Of a stretch of DNA of 6,278 nucleotides, positions 1 to 5,946 are shown piece by piece. Within the stretch, counting starts at the first letter, position 1, and each line of letters begins with the position of its first letter. Position numbers and translations under genes: made by a program. The notes beneath the pieces are model-generated. The model was given only the letters and a program-made list of their open reading frames with translations, ran no database searches and was not told where the DNA came from. Origin of the DNA: an alpha proteobacterium SCGC AAA288-E13 (lineage in GTDB: Bacteria; Pseudomonadota; Alphaproteobacteria; Pelagibacterales; Pelagibacteraceae); contig AZHQ01000026.1 in NCBI GenBank assembly GCA_000504605.1, positions 1 through 6,278 on the forward strand, in the 5' to 3' direction.

Positions 1-1080
1 CTTATGGAAGCTATGGGAATAGCACTAGAGGGTAATGGTACAATTTTGGCTTTGACAAAAGAGAGAGAAGAGTTATATAGAAAAGCAGCTAGAAGAATTT
101 GCCAAATTGCTCTAATGAAAGCAGAAGAATCTGAGCAATATAATGTAAGAAATATCTTAAATGAGAATGCAATTAGAAATGCTTTTGCAGTTGATATGGC
201 TATGGGTGGAAGTAGCAATACTGTTTTACATATGTTAGCTATTGCCAAAGAAGCTGAAGTTAACTTTAATCTAAAAGATATAAATACTATATCTAAAAAA
301 GTCTCTCATATTGCCAAAATATCTCCAAGCTTAACAACTGTTCACATGCAAGATATAGATAGAGCAGGTGGGGTAAGTGCTGTTATGCACGAGATGAACA
401 AAAGAGGTGATGATATATTACTTGATAATCTAACTATTACAGGAGAAAGCATAAAAGAGAGAATTGCCAATGCTAATATAAAAGATACAACTATTATTCA
501 CACTATAGACAACCCATATAGCGAAGTTGGAGGATTGGCTATTTTGTATGGAAATCTAGCCGAACAAGGAGCAGTTATCAAAACAGCAGGGATTATAGGG
601 GATAGAGTATTTACAGGAAAAGCAATATGCTATAACTCACAAGATGAAGCTATCAAAGGTATTATTAATGGAGAGGTCAAAGCAGGAAGTGTTGTTGTAA
701 TTAGATACGAAGGTCCAAAAGGAGGACCAGGTATGCAAGAGATGCTCTCTCCTACAAGCCTTATTATGGGTATGGGATTAGGAGATAAAGTTGCACTAAT
801 TACCGATGGACGATTTAGTGGAGCTACTAGAGGGGCTAGTATAGGTCATGTAAGCCCAGAGGCTGCTGAGGGTGGAATGATTGGACTTTTGGAAAATGGT
901 GATGAGATACATATAGATGTTGATAACTATATATTAGAGGTAAATTTATCAGATGAAGAGGTAGCCAAAAGAAGAGCCAATTTTAAACCTCTAATCAAAC
1001 CATTAAAAAGTAAATGGCTAAGACAATATAGAGCATTAGTAACAAATGCTAGTAATGGAGCTGTATTAGAAGCTAAATAA
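1..1080 (+). CDS. ilvD: Dihydroxy-acid dehydratase, C-terminal part (5' end outside window)
   Basis: This enzyme dehydrates 2,3-dihydroxy-isovalerate and 2,3-dihydroxy-3-methylvalerate to the 2-keto acids that precede valine, leucine and isoleucine, in the cytoplasm. About 359 codons are visible, against roughly 560 for a full IlvD. The frame is open to base 1, and the first residues ([14 protein letters not shown]) match the family segment that follows the central Fe-S cysteine region, so the ATG at position 4 is internal and the cluster ligands lie upstream. Visible family blocks are [19 protein letters not shown] (about residues 60-80), [14 protein letters not shown] (about 235-248) and the signature [14 protein letters not shown] (about 263-276), whose Ser is the proposed catalytic base. 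The reading frame is intact to TAA at 1078-1080. It is convergent with the mnmC-like gene and overlaps it by 8 bp. Family assignment is very secure. Confidence 0.97.
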   Translation, partial: LMEAMGIALEGNGTILALTKEREELYRKAARRICQIALMKAEESEQYNVRNILNENAIRNAFAVDMAMGGSSNTVLHMLAIAKEAEVNFNLKDINTISKKVSHIAKISPSLTTVHMQDIDRAGGVSAVMHEMNKRGDDILLDNLTITGESIKERIANANIKDTTIIHTIDNPYSEVGGLAILYGNLAEQGAVIKTAGIIGDRVFTGKAICYNSQDEAIKGIINGEVKAGSVVVIRYEGPKGGPGMQEMLSPTSLIMGMGLGDKVALITDGRFSGATRGASIGHVSPEAAEGGMIGLLENGDEIHIDVDNYILEVNLSDEEVAKRRANFKPLIKPLKSKWLRQYRALVTNASNGAVLEAK

Positions 1081-1837
1081 ATTCACTATCTTTGAGGCTT
1101 TTAGCCTCTAAGTTTCGAGATTTTTTTAACTCCATATCTATATACTCTATATCTAACATTTTTGGACTAGCTATAGTAGATGAGCGAACATCTTTGCCTT
1201 TGAATAAAAAAATATTAAATCCATTTTCATATAGTCCCATACGCACAGGAGTAGCTGTTGAGTAGGTTGTAATTATAGCATCATTTGTGCATAATTTTTT
1301 TATATCAGCAAAATACTCTTTTGTCCATAGTAGAGGATTTTTTTTGGAGCTAAAGGCATCTTGATATACTATATCTATTTTTTGTTTTATATTTGGAATA
1401 GACTCTCTAGCATCACCTAATAGTATCTCTATTTTGAACTGTTTATCTTCATAGTATAGATTTTGACTAAGTTTTTTTATAATATGTTTTAGATTATCAA
1501 ACTCTTTTGGATATTCAAATCTATTGAGTGAATGGATGAGGTTTTTATCAAATTCAGGAGATAATATATGTACTTGGGTATTCAAGTTCTCTTTTTGGAT
1601 ATAATAAAGTGTACTCAAAGTATTATATCCCAAACCAAAACATATATCTAAAATAGTTAGATGATTTTTGTTTTGTTGTAAATCAAAAGCAGGTTTAATA
1701 TGTTTTTCTAATGATTCATGTAAAGCACCATCATTAGTAGAGTGATAAGCCTCATTGAATTCACAAGAAAAAAGAGTTTTTGTACCATCTTGAGTGATGA
1801 TTAACTCTTTTTTATCTCTTAAATTTTTATTATACAT
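1073..1837 (-). CDS. mnmC: Stand-alone MnmC-type (DUF752) tRNA U34 methyltransferase
   Basis: Likely a SAM-dependent methyltransferase that makes the last step of the mnm5 group on U34 of certain tRNAs (nm5U to mnm5U). In the 254 residues a Rossmann motif I is seen at about 62-74 ([13 protein letters not shown], in place of the usual GFGTGLNFL), GDAR at 141-144, the DUF752 hallmark [15 protein letters not shown] at 158-172 and a [16 protein letters not shown] block near 190-206. Fused MnmC of E. coli type is about 660 residues with a C-terminal FAD oxidase; that domain is absent here, as in the known single-domain MnmC2 of Aquifex. The ATG lies 6 nt after the luxS stop, in the same frame, with no evident Shine-Dalgarno, so translation probably depends on coupling or re-initiation from luxS. 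The last 8 bp overlap the 3' end of ilvD. Family is fairly sure; the exact tRNA substrate is inferred. Confidence 0.85.
   Translation of the reverse strand: MYNKNLRDKKELIITQDGTKTLFSCEFNEAYHSTNDGALHESLEKHIKPAFDLQQNKNHLTILDICFGLGYNTLSTLYYIQKENLNTQVHILSPEFDKNLIHSLNRFEYPKEFDNLKHIIKKLSQNLYYEDKQFKIEILLGDARESIPNIKQKIDIVYQDAFSSKKNPLLWTKEYFADIKKLCTNDAIITTYSTATPVRMGLYENGFNIFLFKGKDVRSSTIASPKMLDIEYIDMELKKSRNLEAKSLKDSEFI
1094..1108. terminator. Small hairpin at the convergent ilvD/mnmC ends, possible weak terminator
   Basis: GAGGCT and AGCCTC form a 6-bp, GC-rich stem with a TTT loop, 14 bp past the ilvD stop and inside the last codons of the mnmC-like gene. On the plus strand a run of seven T (1121-1127) follows, but 12 nt after the stem, so this is not a textbook intrinsic terminator; on the minus strand no T-run follows directly. 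It is the only GC-rich hairpin noticed at this junction. Confidence 0.35.
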
Positions 1838-1843
1838 ATAGTT

Positions 1844-2353
1844 TTATAATTTTTTTAAAATTTTTTCACTTAATTTTAACTCTTTATTACTCATAGTACC
1901 AATACCTTGGTCTAATACTTTTTGTGCTATAGCTTTTGCATCTTTTAGTGAGTGCATTTTATAAGTTCCACATTGATATTTATTTAATTCAGGAATATCT
2001 TTTTTGGATTTGACTTGTAGTATATCTTGCATTGATTTTTCCCAAGCTTTTGCTACCTCTTTTTTCTTTGGTGTTCCTAATAATGACATATAAAATCCTG
2101 TCTTGCAACCCATTGGAGATATATCTATAATCTCTACACTATCATTATTGAGATGGTTTCTCATAAATCCAGCAAATAGATGTTCTAGTGTATGGATTCC
2201 TTTATCGCTTAATTTATCATGGTTTGGTTTGCAAAATCTTAAATCAAATACTGTAATATCATCTCCCGATGGAGTTTTCATTCGTTTTGCAATTCTAACA
2301 GCAGGTGCTGACATTTTGGTATGGTCAACCATAAAACTATCTAATAGTGGCAT
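1844..2353 (-). CDS. luxS: S-ribosylhomocysteine lyase (AI-2 synthesis)
   Basis: LuxS cleaves S-ribosylhomocysteine into homocysteine and 4,5-dihydroxy-2,3-pentanedione, the precursor of autoinducer-2; it belongs to the activated methyl cycle and acts in the cytoplasm as a homodimer. The 169-residue length is normal. The metal site is complete: H54 and H58 in [12 protein letters not shown], and C128 in YQCGTY. Catalytic C83 ([10 protein letters not shown]) and E57 are present. The N-terminus [14 protein letters not shown] is typical, and the ATG is preceded by CAAGGA with a 6-nt spacer, which fixes the start. The gene is separated from ackA by 53 bp with a candidate -10 box and is followed after 6 nt by the mnmC-like gene, so the two probably share a transcript. 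LuxS removes a product of SAM-dependent methylation, a loose link to its methyltransferase partner (inference). Confidence 0.97.
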   Translation of the reverse strand: MPLLDSFMVDHTKMSAPAVRIAKRMKTPSGDDITVFDLRFCKPNHDKLSDKGIHTLEHLFAGFMRNHLNNDSVEIIDISPMGCKTGFYMSLLGTPKKKEVAKAWEKSMQDILQVKSKKDIPELNKYQCGTYKMHSLKDAKAIAQKVLDQGIGTMSNKELKLSEKILKKL

Positions 2354-2386
2354 AAAATATCCTTGTTTATTATATTATTTTTTGTG

Positions 2387-2392
2387 ATTATA
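2387..2392 (-). promoter_or_regulatory. Candidate -10 box upstream of luxS
   Basis: A perfect TATAAT (minus strand) lies about 34 nt before the luxS ATG in the 53-bp ackA-luxS gap. A second TATAAT at 2369-2374 is too close to the ribosome binding site to be as attractive. No convincing -35 hexamer is seen at 16-18 nt, as is usual for sigma-70 promoters of Campylobacterota. In such AT-rich DNA a chance match is possible. Confidence 0.4.
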
Positions 2393-2406
2393 TCGAAGTT
2401 AATTAA

Positions 2407-3534
2407 TTATTTACTTACTTTTAATAGCCTTTTGATACTCTCTTTTGCCATTTCTAACTCTTCATTGGTTTGTAGGGCAAAAAGTTTAATATTAGATTTT
2501 GGATGGGTGATATCTATGTTATTTTTTTTGTTTTTTTCTAAATCTATAGATACTCCTAGATATTGCATATCTTTGCAAACTTCTGCTCTAACATCAAAAC
2601 TATTTGCACCTATACCACCAGAAAATACAATAGCATCAACTTTGCCAAGAAGTGCTATATATGAACCTATATACTCTTTGATTTTGGTACAAAATAGTTC
2701 AAAAGCAAATTTGGCTTGTGGATTATTATGTTTGATTTGATATATAATATCTCTCATATCATTAGTACCACATAGAGCTTTGAGACCACTTTGTTTATTG
2801 AGTATATTGTCTATTTGTTCTATATCTATATTTTTTTGTTTTGCTAGATAAAATATAATCCCTGCATCTATATCCCCACTACGAGTTCCCATTATCAACC
2901 CTTCCAATGGAGTTAGCCCCATAGAAGTTTTGAAACTTTTTCCATTTTTGATGGCTGTAGCACTTGCTCCATTGCCAATATGTAAGGTTATAATATTACA
3001 TTTCGTGGTTGGTTTATTTAATAATTTAGCCGTCTCTTTGAGTAGATATTGGTGTGATATACCATGAAATCCATAACGGCGAATATGTAACTTATTGGGA
3101 ATAGCATAACTATATGAGAGCTTAGGCATAGTTTGATGAAATGCTGTATCAAAAAATGCTATCTGTTTACTTTTGGAGTTGAGTGATTGCATAGCTATAA
3201 TACCCTCCAAATTTGCAGGGTTGTGTAGTGGGGCTAGAGGTATCATATCTCTTATTTGTTCTATAACTTTTTGGTTTATTATAGTAGGTTGAGTAAAAAT
3301 TGAACCCCCATGAACTACACGATGAGCTATAATTGTGAGTTGTGAAAAATCTTTGAGTATATTTTCCTTGATTAATCTATCTTCTATAGCTTTTAATGCT
3401 TTTGTATGGGTAGAATATGGGTTATCTATTTCTCCTATTCTCTCTATAGTACCTTGGGATATTTGATTTAAATCTTGGTCAAATAATTTATATTTGATAG
3501 ATGAGCTACCACTATTGAGTATAAAAATTCTCAT
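2407..3534 (-). CDS. ackA: Acetate kinase
   Basis: Reversibly phosphorylates acetate with ATP (acetate + ATP to acetyl phosphate + ADP) in the cytoplasm; with phosphotransacetylase it links acetate and acetyl-CoA. The 375 residues show the whole acetate kinase signature set: N7 in ILNSGSSSIKYKLF, R72 in AHRVVHGG, D129 in FFDTAFHQTMP, H161 in YGFHGISHQY, the phosphate loop LHIGNGAS (184-191), R218 in MGTRSGDIDAG, FSGGIGAN in the C-terminal half and E358 in TNEELEMA. It is about 20 residues shorter than common AckA (about 400) but lacks no catalytic residue. Its Shine-Dalgarno (TAGGAGA, 7-nt spacer) overlaps the TAG stop of the OmpA-family gene 10 bp upstream, so the two look translationally linked. 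The usual partner pta is not in the window: the neighbours are an OmpA-like gene and luxS. Confidence 0.96.
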   Translation of the reverse strand: MRIFILNSGSSSIKYKLFDQDLNQISQGTIERIGEIDNPYSTHTKALKAIEDRLIKENILKDFSQLTIIAHRVVHGGSIFTQPTIINQKVIEQIRDMIPLAPLHNPANLEGIIAMQSLNSKSKQIAFFDTAFHQTMPKLSYSYAIPNKLHIRRYGFHGISHQYLLKETAKLLNKPTTKCNIITLHIGNGASATAIKNGKSFKTSMGLTPLEGLIMGTRSGDIDAGIIFYLAKQKNIDIEQIDNILNKQSGLKALCGTNDMRDIIYQIKHNNPQAKFAFELFCTKIKEYIGSYIALLGKVDAIVFSGGIGANSFDVRAEVCKDMQYLGVSIDLEKNKKNNIDITHPKSNIKLFALQTNEELEMAKESIKRLLKVSK

Positions 3535-3541
3535 CTATTTT

Positions 3542-3547
3542 CTCCTA
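3542..3547 (-). promoter_or_regulatory. Shine-Dalgarno of ackA overlapping the OmpA-family stop codon
   Basis: On the minus strand the TAG stop of the OmpA-family gene is the first half of TAGGAGA, a strong ribosome binding site placed 7 nt before the ackA ATG. A ribosome ending on the first gene sits on the start signal of the next, which favours coupled translation. Confidence 0.65.
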
Positions 3548-4309
3548 TTTACTTATTATTTTAAGCTCTACTCGTCTATTTGCTCTTCTTCCCTCTTTGG
3601 TAGAATTGTCAGCAATTGGTTTTTTGTCTCCATATCCTTTGGTAGTCAAACGACTAGAGTCAATTCCTGCTTTGATAACTTCATTGGCAACTGTATCTGC
3701 TCTTGCTTTTGATAATTTTAGATTGTGTGCAGGATTTCCTGAACTATCAGTATGTCCTTGTATCTCAACTTTATAAGATGGATTATCATTTAGATATTTG
3801 ACTATTCTAGCAATTTCACCTTTTGCTCCCTTTTTAAGTGTTGCTCTATTTGTATCAAATTGTAAATTTCTTAAAATAATATTTTGGTTGGGTTTTTTTT
3901 GTTTTATTGCACCTTCTCTTATTAGTTCCACTTTATATTTATTTTGGTATTGAACTATTTTACCTTTATATAGATTATGATTTTTATCATATAATTTAAA
4001 AAATAGATAGTCTGAACCTCTAAAAAGTATTGTACTATTTTCTCTACTTTTTATAGCTTCTGCTATAGCTTTCATAAATGGTTTGCGTCTAACCCCTTGT
4101 AATTTATATTGATAATTCCAATAACTCCCCTCTGCTATATCAGAATGAATACCATCTGTATCTTTGCTTATGATTTTTAATTCATTTTTATCTTGATACT
4201 TTCCATCACCAATAGTTTCTAATTGATTATAAAATTCAAATGGAATTGGTTCATTGGCAATTATCCAATTAGATATTAATAAGGTAGTCATAGCTATTTT
4301 TTTAAACAT
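3545..4309 (-). CDS. Exported OmpA-family peptidoglycan-binding protein
   Basis: A 254-residue envelope protein. Residues 1-18 look like a Sec signal peptide (MFKKIAMTTLLISNWIIA, predicted cut before N19); there is no lipobox Cys, so it is a soluble or outer-membrane-associated periplasmic protein rather than a lipoprotein. Residues 19-145 form an unrecognised domain without membrane segments. Residues about 148-254 are an OmpA C-terminal domain: LQFDTNRATL, then GHTDSSG with D188, LSKARA with R203, GYGDKKPI and RRANRRVEL. D188 and R203 are 15 residues apart, the same spacing as the diaminopimelate-binding pair of OmpA, so non-covalent peptidoglycan binding is expected. The start follows the gpD hub gene by 11 bp with AAAGGA overlapping the hub's stop codon. 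Linkage to the injection-machine genes suggests an envelope anchor or a factor acting where the machine meets the cell wall, but that is inference; it could also be an unrelated envelope gene. Confidence 0.9.
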   Translation of the reverse strand: MFKKIAMTTLLISNWIIANEPIPFEFYNQLETIGDGKYQDKNELKIISKDTDGIHSDIAEGSYWNYQYKLQGVRRKPFMKAIAEAIKSRENSTILFRGSDYLFFKLYDKNHNLYKGKIVQYQNKYKVELIREGAIKQKKPNQNIILRNLQFDTNRATLKKGAKGEIARIVKYLNDNPSYKVEIQGHTDSSGNPAHNLKLSKARADTVANEVIKAGIDSSRLTTKGYGDKKPIADNSTKEGRRANRRVELKIISK

Positions 4310-4316
4310 AATAAAA

Positions 4317-4322
4317 TCCTTT
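4317..4322 (-). promoter_or_regulatory. Shine-Dalgarno of the OmpA-family gene overlapping the hub stop codon
   Basis: On the minus strand the TAA stop of the gpD hub gene runs into AAAGGA (TAAAGGA), followed by a 7-nt spacer and the ATG of the OmpA-family gene. This places both genes in one translationally linked unit. Confidence 0.65.
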
Positions 4323-5367
4323 ATTTAAATACACTTCTTTTTACATCAAAATAAGTTCTATACCCTTTTGTACTAAAGTGGTGTTCACTAGAAACCACAT
4401 AATATTCCCCATTAATCAAATCTCCAATATCTTTGATATTAATAAGTTTCCCAGCCATAATTTTTGGTTCTCCTACTGCTACACCATATCCTGTTATATA
4501 CTCCATATTTAACTGATTGAGTCTCGCATTAGCCAAATTATCAGCCTCTTGCTGTGTTCTTAATGGAATATCAGATTTAAAAATTTTTGAGTTTAGATTT
4601 TTGAATCTACCTTTGGCATATTTTGCACCACTTTTACCTTGTATAGATTTTTTTTCATCTCCTGCTTTAGCAATCCCTTTTATAAGCTTTTTCTCTTTTG
4701 GACTCCATCCTGTCACCTCTACTTCAGATACTATACGAGTAGCATCAATAGTAGGATTAAACTCTATTAAATTTCTATCCCATATCAAATCAACACTCTC
4801 TTTTCTCTTTTCATGTCTAGCTTTTTTAAATATGAGCTTATTTTCTTCAACCTCTACTTCATAATCAATCCGTCTAGCCCTCTCTTTTAAAAAATTTAAA
4901 TCAGATTGATTATTTTGAAAGACATAATCAAATTGCTGTCCTGTAGAATCAATATCATAATCCAATCCTAGCTCACTAGCAATTTTTCTAGCTATTTCAC
5001 TATCTTTTATATTTTGGAAACTTCTTGAATGTCTAGTTTTACTTAATCTAAACATTTTGTCAAATCCAATAATAGTTAAACTAATAGGAGCTTTGGATAT
5101 AAAGTTATATCTCATTTGAACTATTTCACCCTCTAGCATTTTGGTAAATTTACTCTCATAACCTAACTCTATAACTACTGTTTTCCCAATATCAAATATC
5201 TTTTTATTTTGTATTTTCATTTCACTATCATTGAATGTCACACTAAACATATCTGATTTTTCCAAGCTATAATTAACTTTTCCTGATAATATTTTATCTA
5301 TCAAACCTTGGTCTAATCTACTTCCATCTACTGATACCCTTATATCTGGAACTAATTTTTTTTTCAT
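4321..5367 (-). CDS. gpD/VgrG-type hub protein of a contractile injection system (no gp5 part)
   Basis: A 348-residue member of the phage late control D / VgrG gp27-like family, which forms the trimeric hub that joins the inner tube to the spike in phage tails, T6SS and extracellular contractile injection systems. Seen in order: an N-terminal PDIRVSVDGSRL strand pair (7-18), GEIVQMRYNF (80-89) typical of the first hub beta-barrel, SEIARKIASELGLDYD (123-138), the family hallmark DLNFLKERARRIDYEVEVE (156-174) followed by NKLIF, and a C-terminal block INGEYYVVSSEHHFSTKGY resembling the end of gpD and eCIS spike hub domains. It stops there: the OB fold and beta-helix needle that make VgrG about 600 residues are missing, so the length matches phage P2 gpD (about 390) rather than VgrG. 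The ATG is preceded by TAAGGT. It lies 16 bp after the small basic gene and 11 bp before the OmpA-family gene. Family assignment is good; which machine it serves is open. Confidence 0.85.
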   Translation of the reverse strand: MKKKLVPDIRVSVDGSRLDQGLIDKILSGKVNYSLEKSDMFSVTFNDSEMKIQNKKIFDIGKTVVIELGYESKFTKMLEGEIVQMRYNFISKAPISLTIIGFDKMFRLSKTRHSRSFQNIKDSEIARKIASELGLDYDIDSTGQQFDYVFQNNQSDLNFLKERARRIDYEVEVEENKLIFKKARHEKRKESVDLIWDRNLIEFNPTIDATRIVSEVEVTGWSPKEKKLIKGIAKAGDEKKSIQGKSGAKYAKGRFKNLNSKIFKSDIPLRTQQEADNLANARLNQLNMEYITGYGVAVGEPKIMAGKLINIKDIGDLINGEYYVVSSEHHFSTKGYRTYFDVKRSVFK

Positions 5368-5383
5368 TTTTTATACCTTAATT

Positions 5384-5596
5384 CTAATAATATTGTTTTT
5401 TGACTTCCATTTTGATAAACTCTTTGTTCTTTTGCCCAATAGTATATTTTTTCTCCAAAGATTCAAATAGCATTTTAATGTGAGAGTTTTTATTTACTTT
5501 GATAATATTTTTATTTAAATCTATCTTTGTATTTTTTTTACCCTTTGAAATATTTAATCTCTTGATAAATTTTTCTCTCTTATCCAGCGATAACAT
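5384..5596 (-). CDS. Small lysine-rich protein between PAAR and hub genes
   Basis: A 70-residue protein of unrecognised family, starting MLSLDKREKF and ending VKKQYY. More than a quarter of its residues are Lys or Arg, so it should be strongly basic; it has no signal peptide, membrane segment or Cys. The start chosen is the ATG at 5596, because an ideal AAGGAG lies 6 nt before it (5603-5608); a longer reading from an ATG at 5665 would lie deep in the PAAR gene and lacks such support. With the chosen start it overlaps the PAAR gene by 17 bp in another frame and ends 16 bp before the hub gene. Position between tip and hub suggests a small structural or adaptor part of the spike, such as a chaperone or tail-X-like protein, but no LysM motif is visible. 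It is probably real; its function is unknown. Confidence 0.7.
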   Translation of the reverse strand: MLSLDKREKFIKRLNISKGKKNTKIDLNKNIIKVNKNSHIKMLFESLEKKYTIGQKNKEFIKMEVKKQYY

Positions 5597-5873
5597 TAAA
5601 AGCTCCTTGTAAAATAATAGCTCCACATCCTGCTTTATCTCCCATTCTTGCAATAGGTTTACCATTTACTAAAACTGTAGTAGAACCAAATGCAATAGGA
5701 GTTGGAGGACAAGGGGTATTGGGCCAAGCTATTAAAGCGTGGGGTGTTATTGTAGAACCAACTGTTGCAACTGGTACATTATTGACTAATACATTTGGAG
5801 AACCACTAACTATTGTTGATGGTGTAAATCCTGCATGTAAAATCATATCACCCATTTTTGATACTGGTGGCAT
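5580..5873 (-). CDS. PAAR-domain spike-tip protein
   Basis: A 97-residue protein formed by a PAAR domain alone, the zinc-bound cone that caps the spike of T6SS and related contractile machines and helps carry effectors. It opens with MPPVSKMGDMILHAG and has two copies of the PAAR core: SGSPNVLVNNVPVATVGS (23-40) and FGSTTVLVNGKPIARMGD (62-79), then CGAIILQGAFNVIAG to the end. Candidate zinc ligands are H13, H45, C55 and C83, giving two His and two Cys against the three His and one Cys known from solved PAAR tips. There is no N- or C-terminal extension, so no effector is fused to it; any cargo must bind separately. The ATG has AAGGAG with a 6-nt spacer. It heads the tight run of genes PAAR, small basic protein, gpD hub, OmpA-family protein, ackA. 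Confidence 0.92.
   Translation of the reverse strand: MPPVSKMGDMILHAGFTPSTIVSGSPNVLVNNVPVATVGSTITPHALIAWPNTPCPPTPIAFGSTTVLVNGKPIARMGDKAGCGAIILQGAFNVIAG
5603..5608 (-). promoter_or_regulatory. Shine-Dalgarno deciding the start of the small basic gene
   Basis: AAGGAG on the minus strand, inside the PAAR coding end, lies 6 nt before the ATG at 5596. It is the strongest reason to prefer the 70-residue form over the longer reading. Confidence 0.7.
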
Positions 5874-5900
5874 TTTGTACTCCTTTTTTTATAACTTAGT

Positions 5901-5933
5901 CTTGCAAACTATTATATCAAAATAGTTTATAAG
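5901..5933. promoter_or_regulatory. Inverted repeat overlapping a -10 box upstream of the PAAR gene
   Basis: Two perfect 8-bp arms, AAACTATT (5906-5913) and AATAGTTT (5921-5928), surround a 7-nt loop; after a 2-nt mismatch on each side, CTT (5901-5903) and AAG (5931-5933) also pair. A TATAAT on the minus strand (5911-5916) lies in the left arm and loop, about 38 nt before the PAAR ATG. No T-run follows in the minus direction, so it does not look like a terminator of the upstream gene. It could be an operator over the cassette's own promoter, or a leader hairpin if transcription comes from further upstream. Confidence 0.5.
5911..5916 (-). promoter_or_regulatory. Candidate -10 box for the PAAR-hub-OmpA-ackA unit
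   Basis: A perfect TATAAT on the minus strand in the 73-bp gap before the PAAR gene, at a suitable distance from the ATG. No clear -35 is present, which is common in Campylobacterota but also means that chance is not excluded. Confidence 0.4.
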
Positions 5934-5946
5934 ATTACTCTGATGT

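Noticed and set aside
2354..2406. Riboswitch or leader RNA upstream of luxS
   Set aside because: The 53-bp gap is too short and shows no conserved SAM or SAH riboswitch structure.
2103..2740. Plus-strand open frames opposite luxS and ackA (2103-2387 and 2363-2740)
   Set aside because: They are antisense to clearly conserved genes, have hydrophobic low-complexity products and no ribosome binding site or family resemblance.
3494..3712. Plus-strand open frame across the ackA/OmpA junction
   Set aside because: Antisense shadow of two well-supported genes, with a Phe/Ile/Ser-rich product typical of a reversed AT-rich frame.
4517..4864. Plus-strand 115-codon frame opposite the hub gene
   Set aside because: Lies wholly within the gpD hub coding sequence on the other strand and has no independent support.
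4321..5367. Calling the hub a complete VgrG
   Set aside because: The protein ends at 348 residues after the gpD-like domain; no gp5 OB fold or beta-helix needle can be seen, so VgrG would overstate it.
5597..5665. N-terminal extension of the small basic protein (start at 5665)
   Set aside because: It would overlap the PAAR gene by 86 bp without a ribosome binding site as good as the AAGGAG before 5596.
5719..5925. Plus-strand frame opposite the PAAR gene
   Set aside because: Product is a mirror of the conserved PAAR codons; no start signal.
5901..5933. Intrinsic terminator for the partial gene at the right edge
   Set aside because: The stem is AT-rich and is not followed by a T-run in the minus direction; overlap with TATAAT fits a regulatory site better.
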